Source of the DNA: Bradyrhizobium sp. CCBAU 51627
Lineage (GTDB): Bacteria; Pseudomonadota; Alphaproteobacteria; Rhizobiales; Xanthobacteraceae
Assembly: GCF_028128765.1 (NCBI RefSeq)
Contig: NZ_LBJG01000085.1
Span: 62,001-126,000 of the forward strand
Length of the DNA stretch: 64,000 bases
Reading direction: 5' to 3'
The translations under genes were made by a program, and so were the position numbers. Below, piece after piece: positions 18,602 through 27,295 of this stretch. The notes below the pieces were generated by a model that saw only the letters and a program-made list of their open reading frames with translations, did not search any database and was not told the origin of the DNA. Numbering within the stretch: position 1 is the first letter of the stretch; each line of letters starts with the position of its first letter.

Positions 18602-20131
18602 CTACTTCATCGCGCCAAAGCGGCTGTCGAACGAGTTCGACGAGACCACGGGCGCGGCGCCCGCCATCTGCGAGCTTCCACTCGCGGCGGCGTCGTTCAC
18701 CGACGGCTTCAGCGCGGGCCGCGTGGCAGCCATCTTGGTCTCGGCGGGTTTGGCCGGCTCGGCGGGCTTTGCGGCAACTGCCGGCTTGTCCTTGGCGGCA
18801 TCGTGGTGCCCCGGCGCGAACCGCGTCACGGCGGCCTTCAGCCGCGATGCTGCGGTCGTCGGCGTCGTGGCGGGAGCGACGGACGCAGTTGCTTGCGGCG
18901 GCGGCGTGGTCGCCGTCGCGTCGGCGGTGCCAAAGCCCATCTTGCGGCCGAGGTTGGAGAAGAAGCCGGACTTTTCGGCAGGCTGCGCCGAGGCGACGCG
19001 GGTGTTGCTCGCGGGCGCGGCGACGACCGGCTCTTCCTGCGGCGTGGCGGCGACCGGCTCGAGATTCGGCTTCGGCGGATTGACGGTGCCGGGGATGGTG
19101 CCCGGTGCCTTCGACATCGCCAGCATCTGCAGCGTATTGCCTTCGGCGCTCTCCGACAGGCCGGTCGAGCCTTCCGGAATCTTGGCCGCGAAGATCTTGT
19201 TCATGCCGCCGTCGATGCCGGTGTTCATACGCGCCACCGGCGTGCCCTTGGCGACGAGCTTGTTGTACTCGGCCTCGTCGCGCTGCTCCTTCTCGCGCAC
19301 GGCGCTGGCGATCTCCTCGGGGATCACATAGGCCGGGCACTTTGCCGAAGCGTCGAACACGGGATCGCGCTTGGCGTCGGGTGCCTTGGCCGCGTCGAAT
19401 ACGTATTTCTTCTCGCAGAAATCGACCTTCGGCTCCTGCCGCGTCACCTCGAAATGATCATAGCCTTCCTTGATCATCCGCCAGAACGGCATGTTGGGGT
19501 TGTTGCGGTGCTTGGCCATGTTCACCGGCGTCATCCGGAACGGATAGGCCTGGAACTGGAACGCCTTCTGGCCGCCGAAGAAGGACTCGCGGCCGAGCGA
19601 ATAGATCTCCGCGATCTGCTCGTCCGTCATGGCGTAGCAGCCGCGCGAGGAGCAATCGCCATGCACCATCAGCTGCGAGCCGGTGCGGCCCAGCGCCTTG
19701 TCGAAGGCGTTGGGGAAGCCGGTGTTGAATGAGAGGTAATAGGCCGATTGCGGATTCATCTGGCTCGGATTGATCGAGTAGAATCCTTCCGGCGCCTGGC
19801 GGTCGCCTTCGCGCACCTTCGGGCCAAGATCGCCCGACCAGCGGCAGATCGGATAGGTCTTGAGCAGGGCGAACTGGCCGGAGCGGGTCTGCTTCCAGAC
19901 CTCGAGCTCGGCCTCCTGCTTGAACAGGCGGATCAGGATCGGCGATTGCAGATCCATGTTCTTCTCGCCCATCGCGGCGACAAGCTTGGGCGAGACCGGC
20001 TGGTTGGCCTTGGCGTTGGTCGCCAGCGACACCTGATCGGTGTCGCAGCCGGCAAGCACAACGCTGGCGGCAAGCGCAACCGAAGCCAAGAGCGCGCGAG
20101 CAAGCGAACGAGAATTCAAGATAGACCCCAC
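18602..20131 (-). CDS. L,D-transpeptidase lipoprotein (YafK-like)
   Basis: A 509-residue cell-wall enzyme. The lipoprotein signal ends at VVLAGC (Cys28 or so). The YkuD/YafK-type domain follows, with the catalytic motif HGDCSSRGCYAMTDEQI near residue 175, where the second Cys is the nucleophile. Such enzymes form or trim 3-3 cross-links or attach proteins to peptidoglycan. The C-terminal third (about 330-509) is low-complexity Ala/Pro/Thr/Lys sequence with no clear domain and may span the periplasm. It is monocistronic. Confidence 0.87.
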   Translation of the reverse strand: MGSILNSRSLARALLASVALAASVVLAGCDTDQVSLATNAKANQPVSPKLVAAMGEKNMDLQSPILIRLFKQEAELEVWKQTRSGQFALLKTYPICRWSGDLGPKVREGDRQAPEGFYSINPSQMNPQSAYYLSFNTGFPNAFDKALGRTGSQLMVHGDCSSRGCYAMTDEQIAEIYSLGRESFFGGQKAFQFQAYPFRMTPVNMAKHRNNPNMPFWRMIKEGYDHFEVTRQEPKVDFCEKKYVFDAAKAPDAKRDPVFDASAKCPAYVIPEEIASAVREKEQRDEAEYNKLVAKGTPVARMNTGIDGGMNKIFAAKIPEGSTGLSESAEGNTLQMLAMSKAPGTIPGTVNPPKPNLEPVAATPQEEPVVAAPASNTRVASAQPAEKSGFFSNLGRKMGFGTADATATTPPPQATASVAPATTPTTAASRLKAAVTRFAPGHHDAAKDKPAVAAKPAEPAKPAETKMAATRPALKPSVNDAAASGSSQMAGAAPVVSSNSFDSRFGAMK

Positions 20132-20461
20132 AACGTGCCGGGCAAGGAGCGCGAACCCCGATTGCGGAGCCTGGCCTGACCGGAACGTCCGGCACTTTCA
20201 GACCAAGCCCCAGCGCTTATGCCCTGAAGCCATTGATTAAAATTCTAACCTCCGCACCTTGGGGTCGCAACCCGAGCTGGGATCACGAGCCCGTTGGCCC
20301 AAAGGCGTGGTCAACAGAGACTTAAACTGGGCCGGAACTTGGACTTTGCAGCGGAACCGGTACTGAGATCGCCGATTTGGGCAAAAAAAGGGTTAATGCC
20401 GGGTTACCGACCTCTCCGCTCGCGGGGGAGGGGGAGCGCACCGGCGCTTAACCTGCCCGAA
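20132..20461. other. Intergenic region with no recognisable gene
   Basis: This 330-bp gap separates the L,D-transpeptidase start from the accA stop, both on the minus strand. It should hold the promoter of the transpeptidase gene, but I see no convincing boxes. A short GC-rich palindromic run (CTCTCCGCTCGCGGGGGAG) lies near 20412. Confidence 0.5.
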
Positions 20462-21424
20462 TCAGCCCAGTTTCCGGCCGATATCGAGGAATTTCTGCCG
20501 GCGCTGCTTGCGGACGGCCTCGCCATCCATGCCGCGGAGCTCGTCAAAGGCCTTGGCGATGGCTTCGCCGGTGGTGGCGATCATGGCGGCGGGATCGCGA
20601 TGGGCGCCGCCGACCGGCTCCTTCAGGATGGCATCGATCACCCCGAAGCGCAGCATGTCCTGGGCGGTGATCTTCATGTTGTTGGCGGCTTCCTGTGCCT
20701 TGCTGCCGTCGCGCCAGAGGATGGAGGAGGCGGCCTCTGGCGAGATCACGCTGTAGATCGCGTGCTCCAGCATCAAGACCCTGTTGGCGGTGGTGATCGC
20801 GATGGCGCCCCCCGACATGCCCTCGCCGGTGATGATGGCGACGTTCGGCACGGTCAGCGCCATGCAGGCGTCGGTCGAGCGGGCGATGGCTTCGGCCTGG
20901 CCGCGCTCCTCGGCGCCGATGCCGGGATAGGCGCCGGCGGAATCGGCGAGCGACAGCACCGGCAGGCCGAACCGCTCGGCCATCTCCATCAGCCGCACGC
21001 ATTTGCGATAGCCCTCCGGCCTCGCCATGCCGAAATTGTGCTTGATGCGGCTTTCGGTGGAATCGCCCTTTTCCTGGCCCATCACGCAGATCGGCTCGCC
21101 GCGGAAACGGCCGAACCCCGCGACCAGCGCCTCGTCCTCGCCGAACTTGCGGTCACCGGCGAGCGGGGTGAATTCGGTGATCAGGCCCTTGATGAAGTCG
21201 GAAAAATGCGGCCGCTGCGGATGCCGCGCCACCAGCATCTTCTGCCACGGCGTCAGGTTTTGATAGAGGTCGGCCAGCGCCTGCGCCGCCTTGTCCTCGA
21301 TCCGGCCGATCTCCTCGGCGATGTCGGTGCCGGAGGCCGCCAACGTCCTGAGCTCGTCGACCTTGGAATCGAGTTCGGCGACGGGCTTTTCGAAGTCGAG
21401 ATAGCTGCGCATCTGGTCTGGCAT
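20462..21424 (-). CDS. accA: Acetyl-CoA carboxylase carboxyltransferase subunit alpha
   Basis: AccA forms the carboxyltransferase with AccD and makes malonyl-CoA for fatty acid synthesis. The 320-residue protein has the family length and the characteristic N-terminus MRSYLDFEKPVAEL. Other marks are the substrate regions FGMARPEGYRKC, DSAGAYPGIGAEERGQAEAI and GEGMSGGAIAI, plus EAASSILWRD. The gene is downstream of xerD with a repeat-containing gap between them. Confidence 0.97.
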   Translation of the reverse strand: MPDQMRSYLDFEKPVAELDSKVDELRTLAASGTDIAEEIGRIEDKAAQALADLYQNLTPWQKMLVARHPQRPHFSDFIKGLITEFTPLAGDRKFGEDEALVAGFGRFRGEPICVMGQEKGDSTESRIKHNFGMARPEGYRKCVRLMEMAERFGLPVLSLADSAGAYPGIGAEERGQAEAIARSTDACMALTVPNVAIITGEGMSGGAIAITTANRVLMLEHAIYSVISPEAASSILWRDGSKAQEAANNMKITAQDMLRFGVIDAILKEPVGGAHRDPAAMIATTGEAIAKAFDELRGMDGEAVRKQRRQKFLDIGRKLG

Positions 21425-21604
21425 CGTTTCAATATAGGGGGACGGGGCGAGAGAGCGAAGCGAGGTTGGCTTCAGTCAAGAAGTGGAGCTTCTTCAAGGG
21501 CTTGACCTGTGCGCTCTGAGGGAGCGCGGCAAATCATGGACAGGGCCACGGCTCTTTCTGCGGAGATGTGACCGAAGTCAAGGCGCTTTCATCGTCGTCC
21601 CGGC

Positions 21605-21675
21605 CGGGCTCTGGTGTCCCGGATGCGCTGCAGCGCACTGCCGAAGTGGCGCTACGCTGCGTCCGGGGCATAGTC
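21605..21675. repeat. Dispersed intergenic palindromic repeat, family A, copy 3
   Basis: A shorter copy that opens with GTGTCCCGGATGCGCTGCAG and closes with CGCTGCGTCCGGGGCAT. It ends at the xerD stop codon; the preceding 180 bp back to accA show nothing else. Confidence 0.65.
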
Positions 21676-22644
21676 TCACTTCTCCGCCAGCGGGTGCAGG
21701 TCGCGCACCAGGCTCTTCAGCCGCTCCTCGACCACATGAGTGTAGATCTGGGTCGTCGAGATGTCGGTATGGCCGAGCAGGGTCTGCACGATGCGCAAAT
21801 CGGCGCCGTTGTGAAGCAAGTGGCTGGCAAAGGCGTGTCGCAGCACGTGCGGGGACACCAGCCGGGCCTGCAGGCCCGTGGCGACCGCGAGTTCCTTGAG
21901 ATCGCGGGCAAAGTGCTGCCGCGTCAGGTGACCGCTCTCGCCGAAGGAGGGAAACAGCCATTTCGAGGCGGCGAGGCCGCCCTTCTTCTCACCCTTGGCG
22001 GCTTCGGTCGCGGCGAGATAATCCGCCATGGCCTGGCGCGAGGCCTCGTTCAGCGGCACCAGCCGTTCCTTGTCGCCCTTGCCGCGCACCACGATCATGC
22101 GGGCGTCGCGCTTGGCCGCCGAACGCGGCAGCGACACCAGCTCGGAGACGCGCAGGCCCGTGGCGTAGAGCACCTCGAGCAGGCAATAGAGTCGCAAAGC
22201 GCGCAGCCGTTGCGAGGGCGAGGCGTCCGCCGCCTCGCTCATCTCCCTGGCGCGGCGGAGCATACGGTCGACATCTGAGATCGACAGCACCTTCGGCAGG
22301 CCGCGGCCGCGCTTGGGGCCCGACAGGATCGCCGCGGGATCTTCGGCTCGGATGCGCTCGTTCAGCAGAAATCGGAACAGATGCCGCATCGCCGAGAGCC
22401 GTCGCGCGACGCTGGAGGATTTGAAGCCACGCGCATCGAGATCGCTGAGATAGTCGCGCAGGACTTGCGTTTCGGCGTCCACAAAGCTGTGGCCGACGCG
22501 GCCGAGAAACTCGGAGAAATCGGTGAGGTCGCGGCGGTAGGCGTCGAGCGTGTTGGGCCCGGCGCCCTGTTCCGCCGCGAGCATGTCGAGGAACAGGCCG
22601 GTGAGTCTGGTGTCTGAGGGCTTGCTGGCGGAGGATCTGCGCAT
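21676..22644 (-). CDS. xerD: Site-specific tyrosine recombinase XerD
   Basis: XerD resolves chromosome dimers at dif together with XerC. The 322-residue protein has the N-terminal SAM-like core-binding domain (FLDMLAAEQGAGPNTLDAYR) and the complete catalytic set. Arg is in ATGLRVSELVSL, Lys in VRGKGDKERLVPL, then SPHVLRHAFASHLL, LLGHTDISTTQIYTHV with the second His and the nucleophile Tyr. Its length and position upstream of accA fit chromosomal XerD rather than an integrase of an element. A tiny membrane-protein gene lies 17 bp upstream on the same strand. Confidence 0.93.
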   Translation of the reverse strand: MRRSSASKPSDTRLTGLFLDMLAAEQGAGPNTLDAYRRDLTDFSEFLGRVGHSFVDAETQVLRDYLSDLDARGFKSSSVARRLSAMRHLFRFLLNERIRAEDPAAILSGPKRGRGLPKVLSISDVDRMLRRAREMSEAADASPSQRLRALRLYCLLEVLYATGLRVSELVSLPRSAAKRDARMIVVRGKGDKERLVPLNEASRQAMADYLAATEAAKGEKKGGLAASKWLFPSFGESGHLTRQHFARDLKELAVATGLQARLVSPHVLRHAFASHLLHNGADLRIVQTLLGHTDISTTQIYTHVVEERLKSLVRDLHPLAEK

Positions 22645-22661
22645 GCCCTTCAGGCTAGCTC

Positions 22662-22808
22662 CTATTTCTTGAGAAACTTATCCGGCGGGATCGTCACCGT
22701 CATTTCCCGCGGCTTCGGATTGACGAAGTTGGCCAGCGCGAACACCACGCCATAGACGATGCCGGCGATCACGGCGACGACCGTCAGGAAGCGGAACAGG
22801 CTGGGCAT
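22662..22808 (-). CDS. Small single-span membrane protein (48 aa)
   Basis: The reading frame encodes 48 residues starting MPSLFRFLTVVAVIAGIVYG and ending PPDKFLKK. It has one clear membrane segment near the N-terminus, then NFVNPKPREMTVTIPPDKF. The frame is GC-biased at third positions like its neighbours, and it sits 17 bp upstream of xerD and divergent from aroK. It resembles short conserved hypothetical proteins at this place in other Bradyrhizobium chromosomes (from memory). The function is unknown. Confidence 0.75.
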   Translation of the reverse strand: MPSLFRFLTVVAVIAGIVYGVVFALANFVNPKPREMTVTIPPDKFLKK

Positions 22809-22975
22809 CGGGCAAGGTCTCGGCGAAGTCTCAGGTTTGCAAATTAACCAATGAAATCATCCAACATGTTCGCCGTTTCGTGGCAAGAGTCCTCTGGCGA
22901 GGGCCCCGAGGGGGTCGTATAGGTGGCCGGGATGCCGCCTTTGGCGGCAAATCGAGCGAGATCCAATCGAGCGGA

Positions 22976-23602
22976 ATGATGCCCGACGCCGTGTTGCCAG
23001 CCCAAGCGAGCCCCGAGGCCGACATCTTGTCGGCGCTCGGAACGCGTTCGATCGTGCTGGTCGGCATGATGGGCGTCGGCAAGTCGACCATTGGCCGCCG
23101 CATGGCGGCGCGCCTCAAGCTGCCCTTCGTCGATGCCGACACCGAGATCGAGGCGGCGGCCGGCATGACCATACCGGAGATCTTCGAGCGCCATGGCGAG
23201 CCGCATTTCCGCGACGGCGAGGCGCGGGTGATCGCGCGCCTGCTCGACGGCGGACCGGTGGTGCTGGCGACGGGCGGCGGCGCCTTCATGCGCGAGGAGA
23301 CGCGGAGCCGCATCGCGGCCAAGGCGATCTCGATCTGGCTCAAGGCCGACCATGACGTCATCATGCGCCGCGTGCGCCGCCGCGCCGATCGTCCGCTGCT
23401 CCAGACCGCCGACCCCGAGGGAACCGTGACGCGCCTGCTCACCGAGCGCGAGCCGGTCTACAGCCATGCCGATCTCACCATCGCCTCGCGCGATGTGCCG
23501 CACGACAGAATCGTCGATGAGACCATCGCGACGCTGCGCGCCTATCTCTGCGGCGAGCCGGCCGCCCAACCTGCTGCCGACGTTGCGAGTGCCATTCGAT
23601 GA
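22976..23602 (+). CDS. aroK: Shikimate kinase
   Basis: It phosphorylates shikimate with ATP in aromatic amino acid synthesis. The 208-residue product has Walker A GMMGVGKST near residue 30, the shikimate-binding DADTEIE with FRDGEARVI, GGGAFM, and the lid RRRADRPLL. Of the two adjacent ATG codons (22976, 22979), the first is used here. The N-terminus is about 20 residues longer than in E. coli AroK, as is common in Rhizobiales. Its stop overlaps the aroB start by 4 bp (ATGA), indicating coupled translation. Confidence 0.95.
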   Translation: MMPDAVLPAQASPEADILSALGTRSIVLVGMMGVGKSTIGRRMAARLKLPFVDADTEIEAAAGMTIPEIFERHGEPHFRDGEARVIARLLDGGPVVLATGGGAFMREETRSRIAAKAISIWLKADHDVIMRRVRRRADRPLLQTADPEGTVTRLLTEREPVYSHADLTIASRDVPHDRIVDETIATLRAYLCGEPAAQPAADVASAIR

Positions 23603-24747
23603 CCGCGCCCCTGAAGCATTCCGAACCTATCAATGTCGACGTCGCGCTCGGTGATCGCGCCTATGACATCGTTATCGGCCGCGGCGTGCTGGCTTCGCTC
23701 GGCGAACGCGTTGCCGCATTGCGTCCCGGCGTACGCACCGCCATCGTCACCGACCGCACCGTGGCAAAATACTGGCTGGAGCCGACTGAGGCTTCACTTG
23801 CTGCCGCCGGCATCCCGACCTCGCGCGTCGTGGTGGAGGAAGGCGAGATCTCCAAGACTTATGCGGGCCTCGAAAAGGTCAGCGAAGCCCTGATCGCCGC
23901 CAGGATCGAACGCAACGATCTCGTCATCGCGCTCGGCGGCGGCGTCGTCGGCGATCTCGCCGGCTTTGCCGCCGCGATCCTGCGCCGTGGCGTCGATTTC
24001 GTGCAGGTGCCGACCTCGCTGCTGGCACAGGTCGATTCATCCGTCGGCGGCAAGACCGGCATCAACTCGCCGCAGGGCAAGAATCTGCTCGGCGCCTTCC
24101 ACCAGCCGGTGCTTGTCATCGCCGACACCGCCGTGCTCGACACGCTGTCGCCGCGGCAGTTCCGCGCCGGTTATGCCGAGGTCGCCAAATATGGCGTGCT
24201 TGGCGACGAGGCCTTCTTCTCCTGGCTGGAGAAGAACCATGCCGACATCTTCAAGGGCGGTTCGGCGCGCGAGCATGCGATCGCGACCTCCTGCCGCGCC
24301 AAGGCCGGTGTCGTCTCGCGCGACGAGCGCGAGACCGGCGAGCGCGCGCTGCTCAATCTCGGCCACACCTTCGGCCACGCGCTGGAAGCCGCAACCGGCT
24401 TCTCCGACCGCCTGTTCCACGGCGAGGGCGTCGCGATCGGCATGACGCTGGCGGCGCAGTTCTCGGCCAGGCTCGGCATGATCGGCGAGGCTGATGCGGC
24501 CCGTGTCGAGCGCCATCTGATCGAGGCAGGTCTTCCGACCCGCTTGCAGGACATCGCCGGTTTTGCGCAGGAAGGCCTTGCGGACGCCGACGCGCTGATA
24601 GCGCTGATGGCACAGGACAAGAAGGTCAAGCGCGGCAAGCTCACCTTCATCCTGCTGGAGGCCGTGGGGCGCGCTGTCATCGCCAAGGATGTCGAACCGA
24701 CCCCGGTGCGCGACTTCCTGAAGGACAAGCTCACCCGCAAGGCCTGA
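23599..24747 (+). CDS. aroB: 3-dehydroquinate synthase
   Basis: It converts DAHP to 3-dehydroquinate using NAD and a metal. The 382-residue protein has the NAD-binding GGGVVGDLAGFAAA, the substrate region VPTSLLAQVDSSVGGKTGIN, and the metal ligands in GYAEVAKYG and LNLGHTFGHALE with the following HGEGVAIGM. The start ATG overlaps the aroK stop, and the membrane-protein gene follows 18 bp later, so aroK-aroB and that gene probably form an operon. Confidence 0.97.
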   Translation: MTAPLKHSEPINVDVALGDRAYDIVIGRGVLASLGERVAALRPGVRTAIVTDRTVAKYWLEPTEASLAAAGIPTSRVVVEEGEISKTYAGLEKVSEALIAARIERNDLVIALGGGVVGDLAGFAAAILRRGVDFVQVPTSLLAQVDSSVGGKTGINSPQGKNLLGAFHQPVLVIADTAVLDTLSPRQFRAGYAEVAKYGVLGDEAFFSWLEKNHADIFKGGSAREHAIATSCRAKAGVVSRDERETGERALLNLGHTFGHALEAATGFSDRLFHGEGVAIGMTLAAQFSARLGMIGEADAARVERHLIEAGLPTRLQDIAGFAQEGLADADALIALMAQDKKVKRGKLTFILLEAVGRAVIAKDVEPTPVRDFLKDKLTRKA

Positions 24748-24765
24748 TACGTTGTTGAGTGCTGT

Positions 24766-26070
24766 ATGGATTGGCTCGGCTTCACCATCGTCGTCATCTG
24801 CCTGCTCATCTCGGGCTTCTTCGCCGCGAGCGAGACCGCGCTGACCGGCGCTTCGCGCGCCAGCATGCTGCGGCTGTCCAAGCAGGGTAATCGCGACGCC
24901 GACGTCGTCTCGCAATTGCTCGACATGCGCGAGCGCCTGATCGGCGCGCTGCTGCTCGGCAACAACATCGCCAATATCACGGCCTCAGCGCTCGCAACGT
25001 CCATCTTCACCGCCTGGTTCGGCGAAGTCGGCGTGCTCTATGCCACCGGCGTGATGACGGCGCTGGTCGTGATCTTCGCGGAAGTGCTCCCCAAGACCAT
25101 CGCCATCAACGCGCCTGATCGCATGGCGCTCGCGGTCGCGCGTCCGATGCGGCTGACCATGTATGTGCTGGGGCCGCTGCTGCGGGTGGTGGAGGTCATC
25201 GTACGCCTGTTGATGCGCGGCTTCGGCCTTGCCGGCGAGCACCAGGCGATCCTGTCGCCGACCGAACGCCTGCGCGGTGCGGTCGACCTGCTGCACCACG
25301 AGGGCAAGGTCGAGAAGCAGGACCGCGACATGCTCGGCGGCCTGCTCGACCTGCGCGAGCTCCAGGTCTCCGACGTCATGATCCATCGCACCGAGATGAT
25401 GATGATCAACGCCGATCTGCCGCCGGAAGAGCTGGTACGCGAAGTGCTCGCGACCGAATACACCCGCATTCCGCTCTGGCGCGAGAAGCCCGAAAACATC
25501 ATCGGCGTGCTCCACGCCAAGGATCTGTTGCGCGCGATCCGCGCGTCCGACGGCGACACCTCGCGCATCGACGTCTCCACCATCGCGCTGCCGCCCTGGT
25601 TCGTGCCGGAGATGCGCCCGGTATCCGAGCAGTTGAAGGCGTTCCGCCGGCGCAAAACCCATTTCGCGCTTGTGGTCGACGAGTATGGCGAGGTCGAAGG
25701 TCTCGTGACGCTCGAAGACATCCTGGAGGAGATCGTCGGCGACATCTCCGACGAGCACGACGTCGTGGTCGCAGGCGTGCGGGCCCAGCCGGACGGCTCC
25801 GTCGTGGTCGACGGCTCGGTGCCGATCCGCGACCTCAACCGCGCCATGGACTGGCGCCTGCCCGATGAAGAGGCAACCACCGTCGCCGGCCTCGTCATCC
25901 ACGAGGCGCGCTCGATCCCCGATCGCGGCCAGAGCTTCACGTTCCACGGCTTCCGTTTCCGCGTCCTGCGCCGGGAACGCAACCGCATCACCGCGCTCCG
26001 TATTTCACCGGTGCCGCGCGAGGCCGAGATGGAAGAGGCAAAGCCGAGACGGGCGGGGAAGTCGTTTTGA
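24766..26070 (+). CDS. HlyC/CorC (CNNM) family membrane protein with CBS domains
   Basis: A 434-residue protein of the magnesium/cobalt efflux-associated CNNM family. The N-terminal DUF21 membrane domain (about 1-190) has the signature SGFFAASETALTGASRASM and FAEVLPKTIAINAPDR. A CBS pair follows at about 205-325 (VSDVMIHRTEMMMINAD and LVVDEYGEVEGLVTLEDILE). The C-terminal CorC_HlyC domain ends the protein (VDGSVPIRDLNRAM, TVAGLVIHEARSIP). It probably moves or senses divalent cations. It is the last gene of the aroKB unit and ends in a shared hairpin. Confidence 0.9.
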   Translation: MDWLGFTIVVICLLISGFFAASETALTGASRASMLRLSKQGNRDADVVSQLLDMRERLIGALLLGNNIANITASALATSIFTAWFGEVGVLYATGVMTALVVIFAEVLPKTIAINAPDRMALAVARPMRLTMYVLGPLLRVVEVIVRLLMRGFGLAGEHQAILSPTERLRGAVDLLHHEGKVEKQDRDMLGGLLDLRELQVSDVMIHRTEMMMINADLPPEELVREVLATEYTRIPLWREKPENIIGVLHAKDLLRAIRASDGDTSRIDVSTIALPPWFVPEMRPVSEQLKAFRRRKTHFALVVDEYGEVEGLVTLEDILEEIVGDISDEHDVVVAGVRAQPDGSVVVDGSVPIRDLNRAMDWRLPDEEATTVAGLVIHEARSIPDRGQSFTFHGFRFRVLRRERNRITALRISPVPREAEMEEAKPRRAGKSF

Positions 26071-26074
26071 TTCT

Positions 26075-26099
26075 TACCCTCCCCCTCCAGGGGAGGGTA
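26075..26099. terminator. Bidirectional hairpin between convergent genes
   Basis: TACCCTCCCC and GGGGAGGGTA form a perfect 10-bp stem with a 5-nt loop. It lies 5 bp after the transporter stop and 6 bp before the bolA stop on the other strand. It probably ends transcription from both sides. Confidence 0.65.
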
Positions 26100-26104
26100 G
26101 GAAG

Positions 26105-26383
26105 CTATCCTTCCCCCGGCGCCTGGGCATGGATCGCAAGCGCATGCACGCTGCCGGAGAGTTCCGCAGCCAGCGCCGAATTTATCATGCGATGGCGATC
26201 GACCCGGCTCTTCCCTTTGAAGGCATCAGATACAATATAAACGCGGAAGTGTGTCTCACCGCTCGGCCGATGGCCGGCGTGACCCTCATGCAAATGTGAC
26301 TCGTCGACGACTTGCAGGCTTTCCGGCGTGAAAGCTTCCTGCAACTTGTTGCTGATAGTGTCTTTCATAACCATGAGTGCCAT
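26105..26383 (-). CDS. BolA family protein
   Basis: A small (92-residue) BolA protein, usually a partner of monothiol glutaredoxins in iron-sulfur handling and stress response. Marks are IREKL-like ISNKLQEAF, the ESHLHEGHAGHRPSGETHFRV loop with the conserved His, and the helix RVDRHRMINSALAAEL. Four in-frame ATGs lie close together (26401, 26383, 26374, 26368). The one at 26383 (MALMVMKDT) is chosen only because it gives a usual length. It is divergent from the J-domain gene. Confidence 0.88.
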   Translation of the reverse strand: MALMVMKDTISNKLQEAFTPESLQVVDESHLHEGHAGHRPSGETHFRVYIVSDAFKGKSRVDRHRMINSALAAELSGSVHALAIHAQAPGEG

Positions 26384-26476
26384 TAAGGGACGCGATTGCA
26401 CCCCGTCAACTCCAGTGGTCAGCTAATTGCAATGTCAAGACTTGAAGGTTTTTGCATTGCGTAGTCAAAGTCAGCC

Positions 26477-27109
26477 ATGCCGATCGATTCATCAAAGTTC
26501 TTCGACTCCATCCGCGTAAAGCCGCGGGGCAAGCAGCCCGAGGCGAAGCCGCGCGACACCGTGGTCGCCTGCGAGTGGGCGGGATGTCAGAACAAGGGCG
26601 CGCACCGTGCCCCGAAGGGACGCGAGAACCAGCGCGAGTACTGGCATTTCTGCCTCGATCACGTGCGCGAGTACAACCAGAACTACAATTTCTTCTCCGG
26701 CATGAATGCCGAGGCCGTCGCGCGCTACCAGAAGGATGCGCTGACCGGCCATCGTCCGACCTGGAAGATGGGCGCCAATGGGGGCAAGAAGGGTCCGGAA
26801 GCCGATATCGACATGGCGTCCGATCCGTTCAGCATGTTCAGCGAGATCAACGGCCGTGCGAGCTGGCGCAAGGGCCCCGAAGCGGAGCCCAAGGCGGAAA
26901 CGCGCAAGGTGATGAACGCCGAGCGCAAGGCGCTTCAGGTCATGGGCCTTGGCCCCAGTGCCACGCTCGCCGACGTCAAGACCAAGTACAAGGCGTTGGT
27001 CAAGCAGCACCATCCCGACGCCAATGGTGGCGACCGCTCCACCGAGGATCGCCTGATCGAGATCATCAAGGCGTATAATTATCTGAAGACCGTGGTGCGG
27101 GAGGCGTAA
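26477..27109 (+). CDS. J-domain (DnaJ-like) protein
   Basis: A 210-residue DnaJ-class co-chaperone without the Gly/Phe and zinc regions. The J domain is C-terminal (about 145-210), with the HPD motif in KQHHPDANGGD and helix I QVMGLGPSATLADVKTKYKA. The N-terminal part is cysteine- and aromatic-rich (CEWAGCQNKG, YWHFCLDHVREYNQNYNFF) and may be a small metal-binding fold. This arrangement is typical of alphaproteobacterial proteins next to bolA and cobS. It probably stimulates DnaK on an unknown client. Confidence 0.88.
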   Translation: MPIDSSKFFDSIRVKPRGKQPEAKPRDTVVACEWAGCQNKGAHRAPKGRENQREYWHFCLDHVREYNQNYNFFSGMNAEAVARYQKDALTGHRPTWKMGANGGKKGPEADIDMASDPFSMFSEINGRASWRKGPEAEPKAETRKVMNAERKALQVMGLGPSATLADVKTKYKALVKQHHPDANGGDRSTEDRLIEIIKAYNYLKTVVREA

Positions 27110-27128
27110 AGGCCTTCGCTCACTTCTT

Positions 27129-27267
27129 CCCTTCTCCCCTTGTGGGAGAAGGTGGCGCGAAGCGCAGGATGAGGGGGTCTCTCCACGCGCAAACTGTCCG
27201 TGAGGACGGAGACCCCTTGTCTCGCCGCTACGCGGCGAGCCACCCTCTCCCACAAGGGGAGAGGGAA
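27129..27267. repeat. Long inverted repeat between convergent genes
   Basis: Two 24-bp arms (27133-27156 beginning TCTCCCCTTGTGGG, and 27239-27262) are complementary with one mismatch. Between them lie a second hairpin, CTCGCCGC-TAC-GCGGCGAG (27221-27239), and the small TCCG-TGAGG-ACGGA loop. The whole could fold as one cruciform and separates the J-domain and citrate synthase genes. Confidence 0.7.
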
Positions 27268-27295
27268 AGCGCGCTGCGCTATACAACCGCCGACC

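Noticed and set aside
21676..22644. XerD considered as a mobile-element integrase
   Set aside because: Length, motifs and the conserved housekeeping neighbourhood fit the chromosomal dimer-resolution recombinase; no element boundaries are seen.
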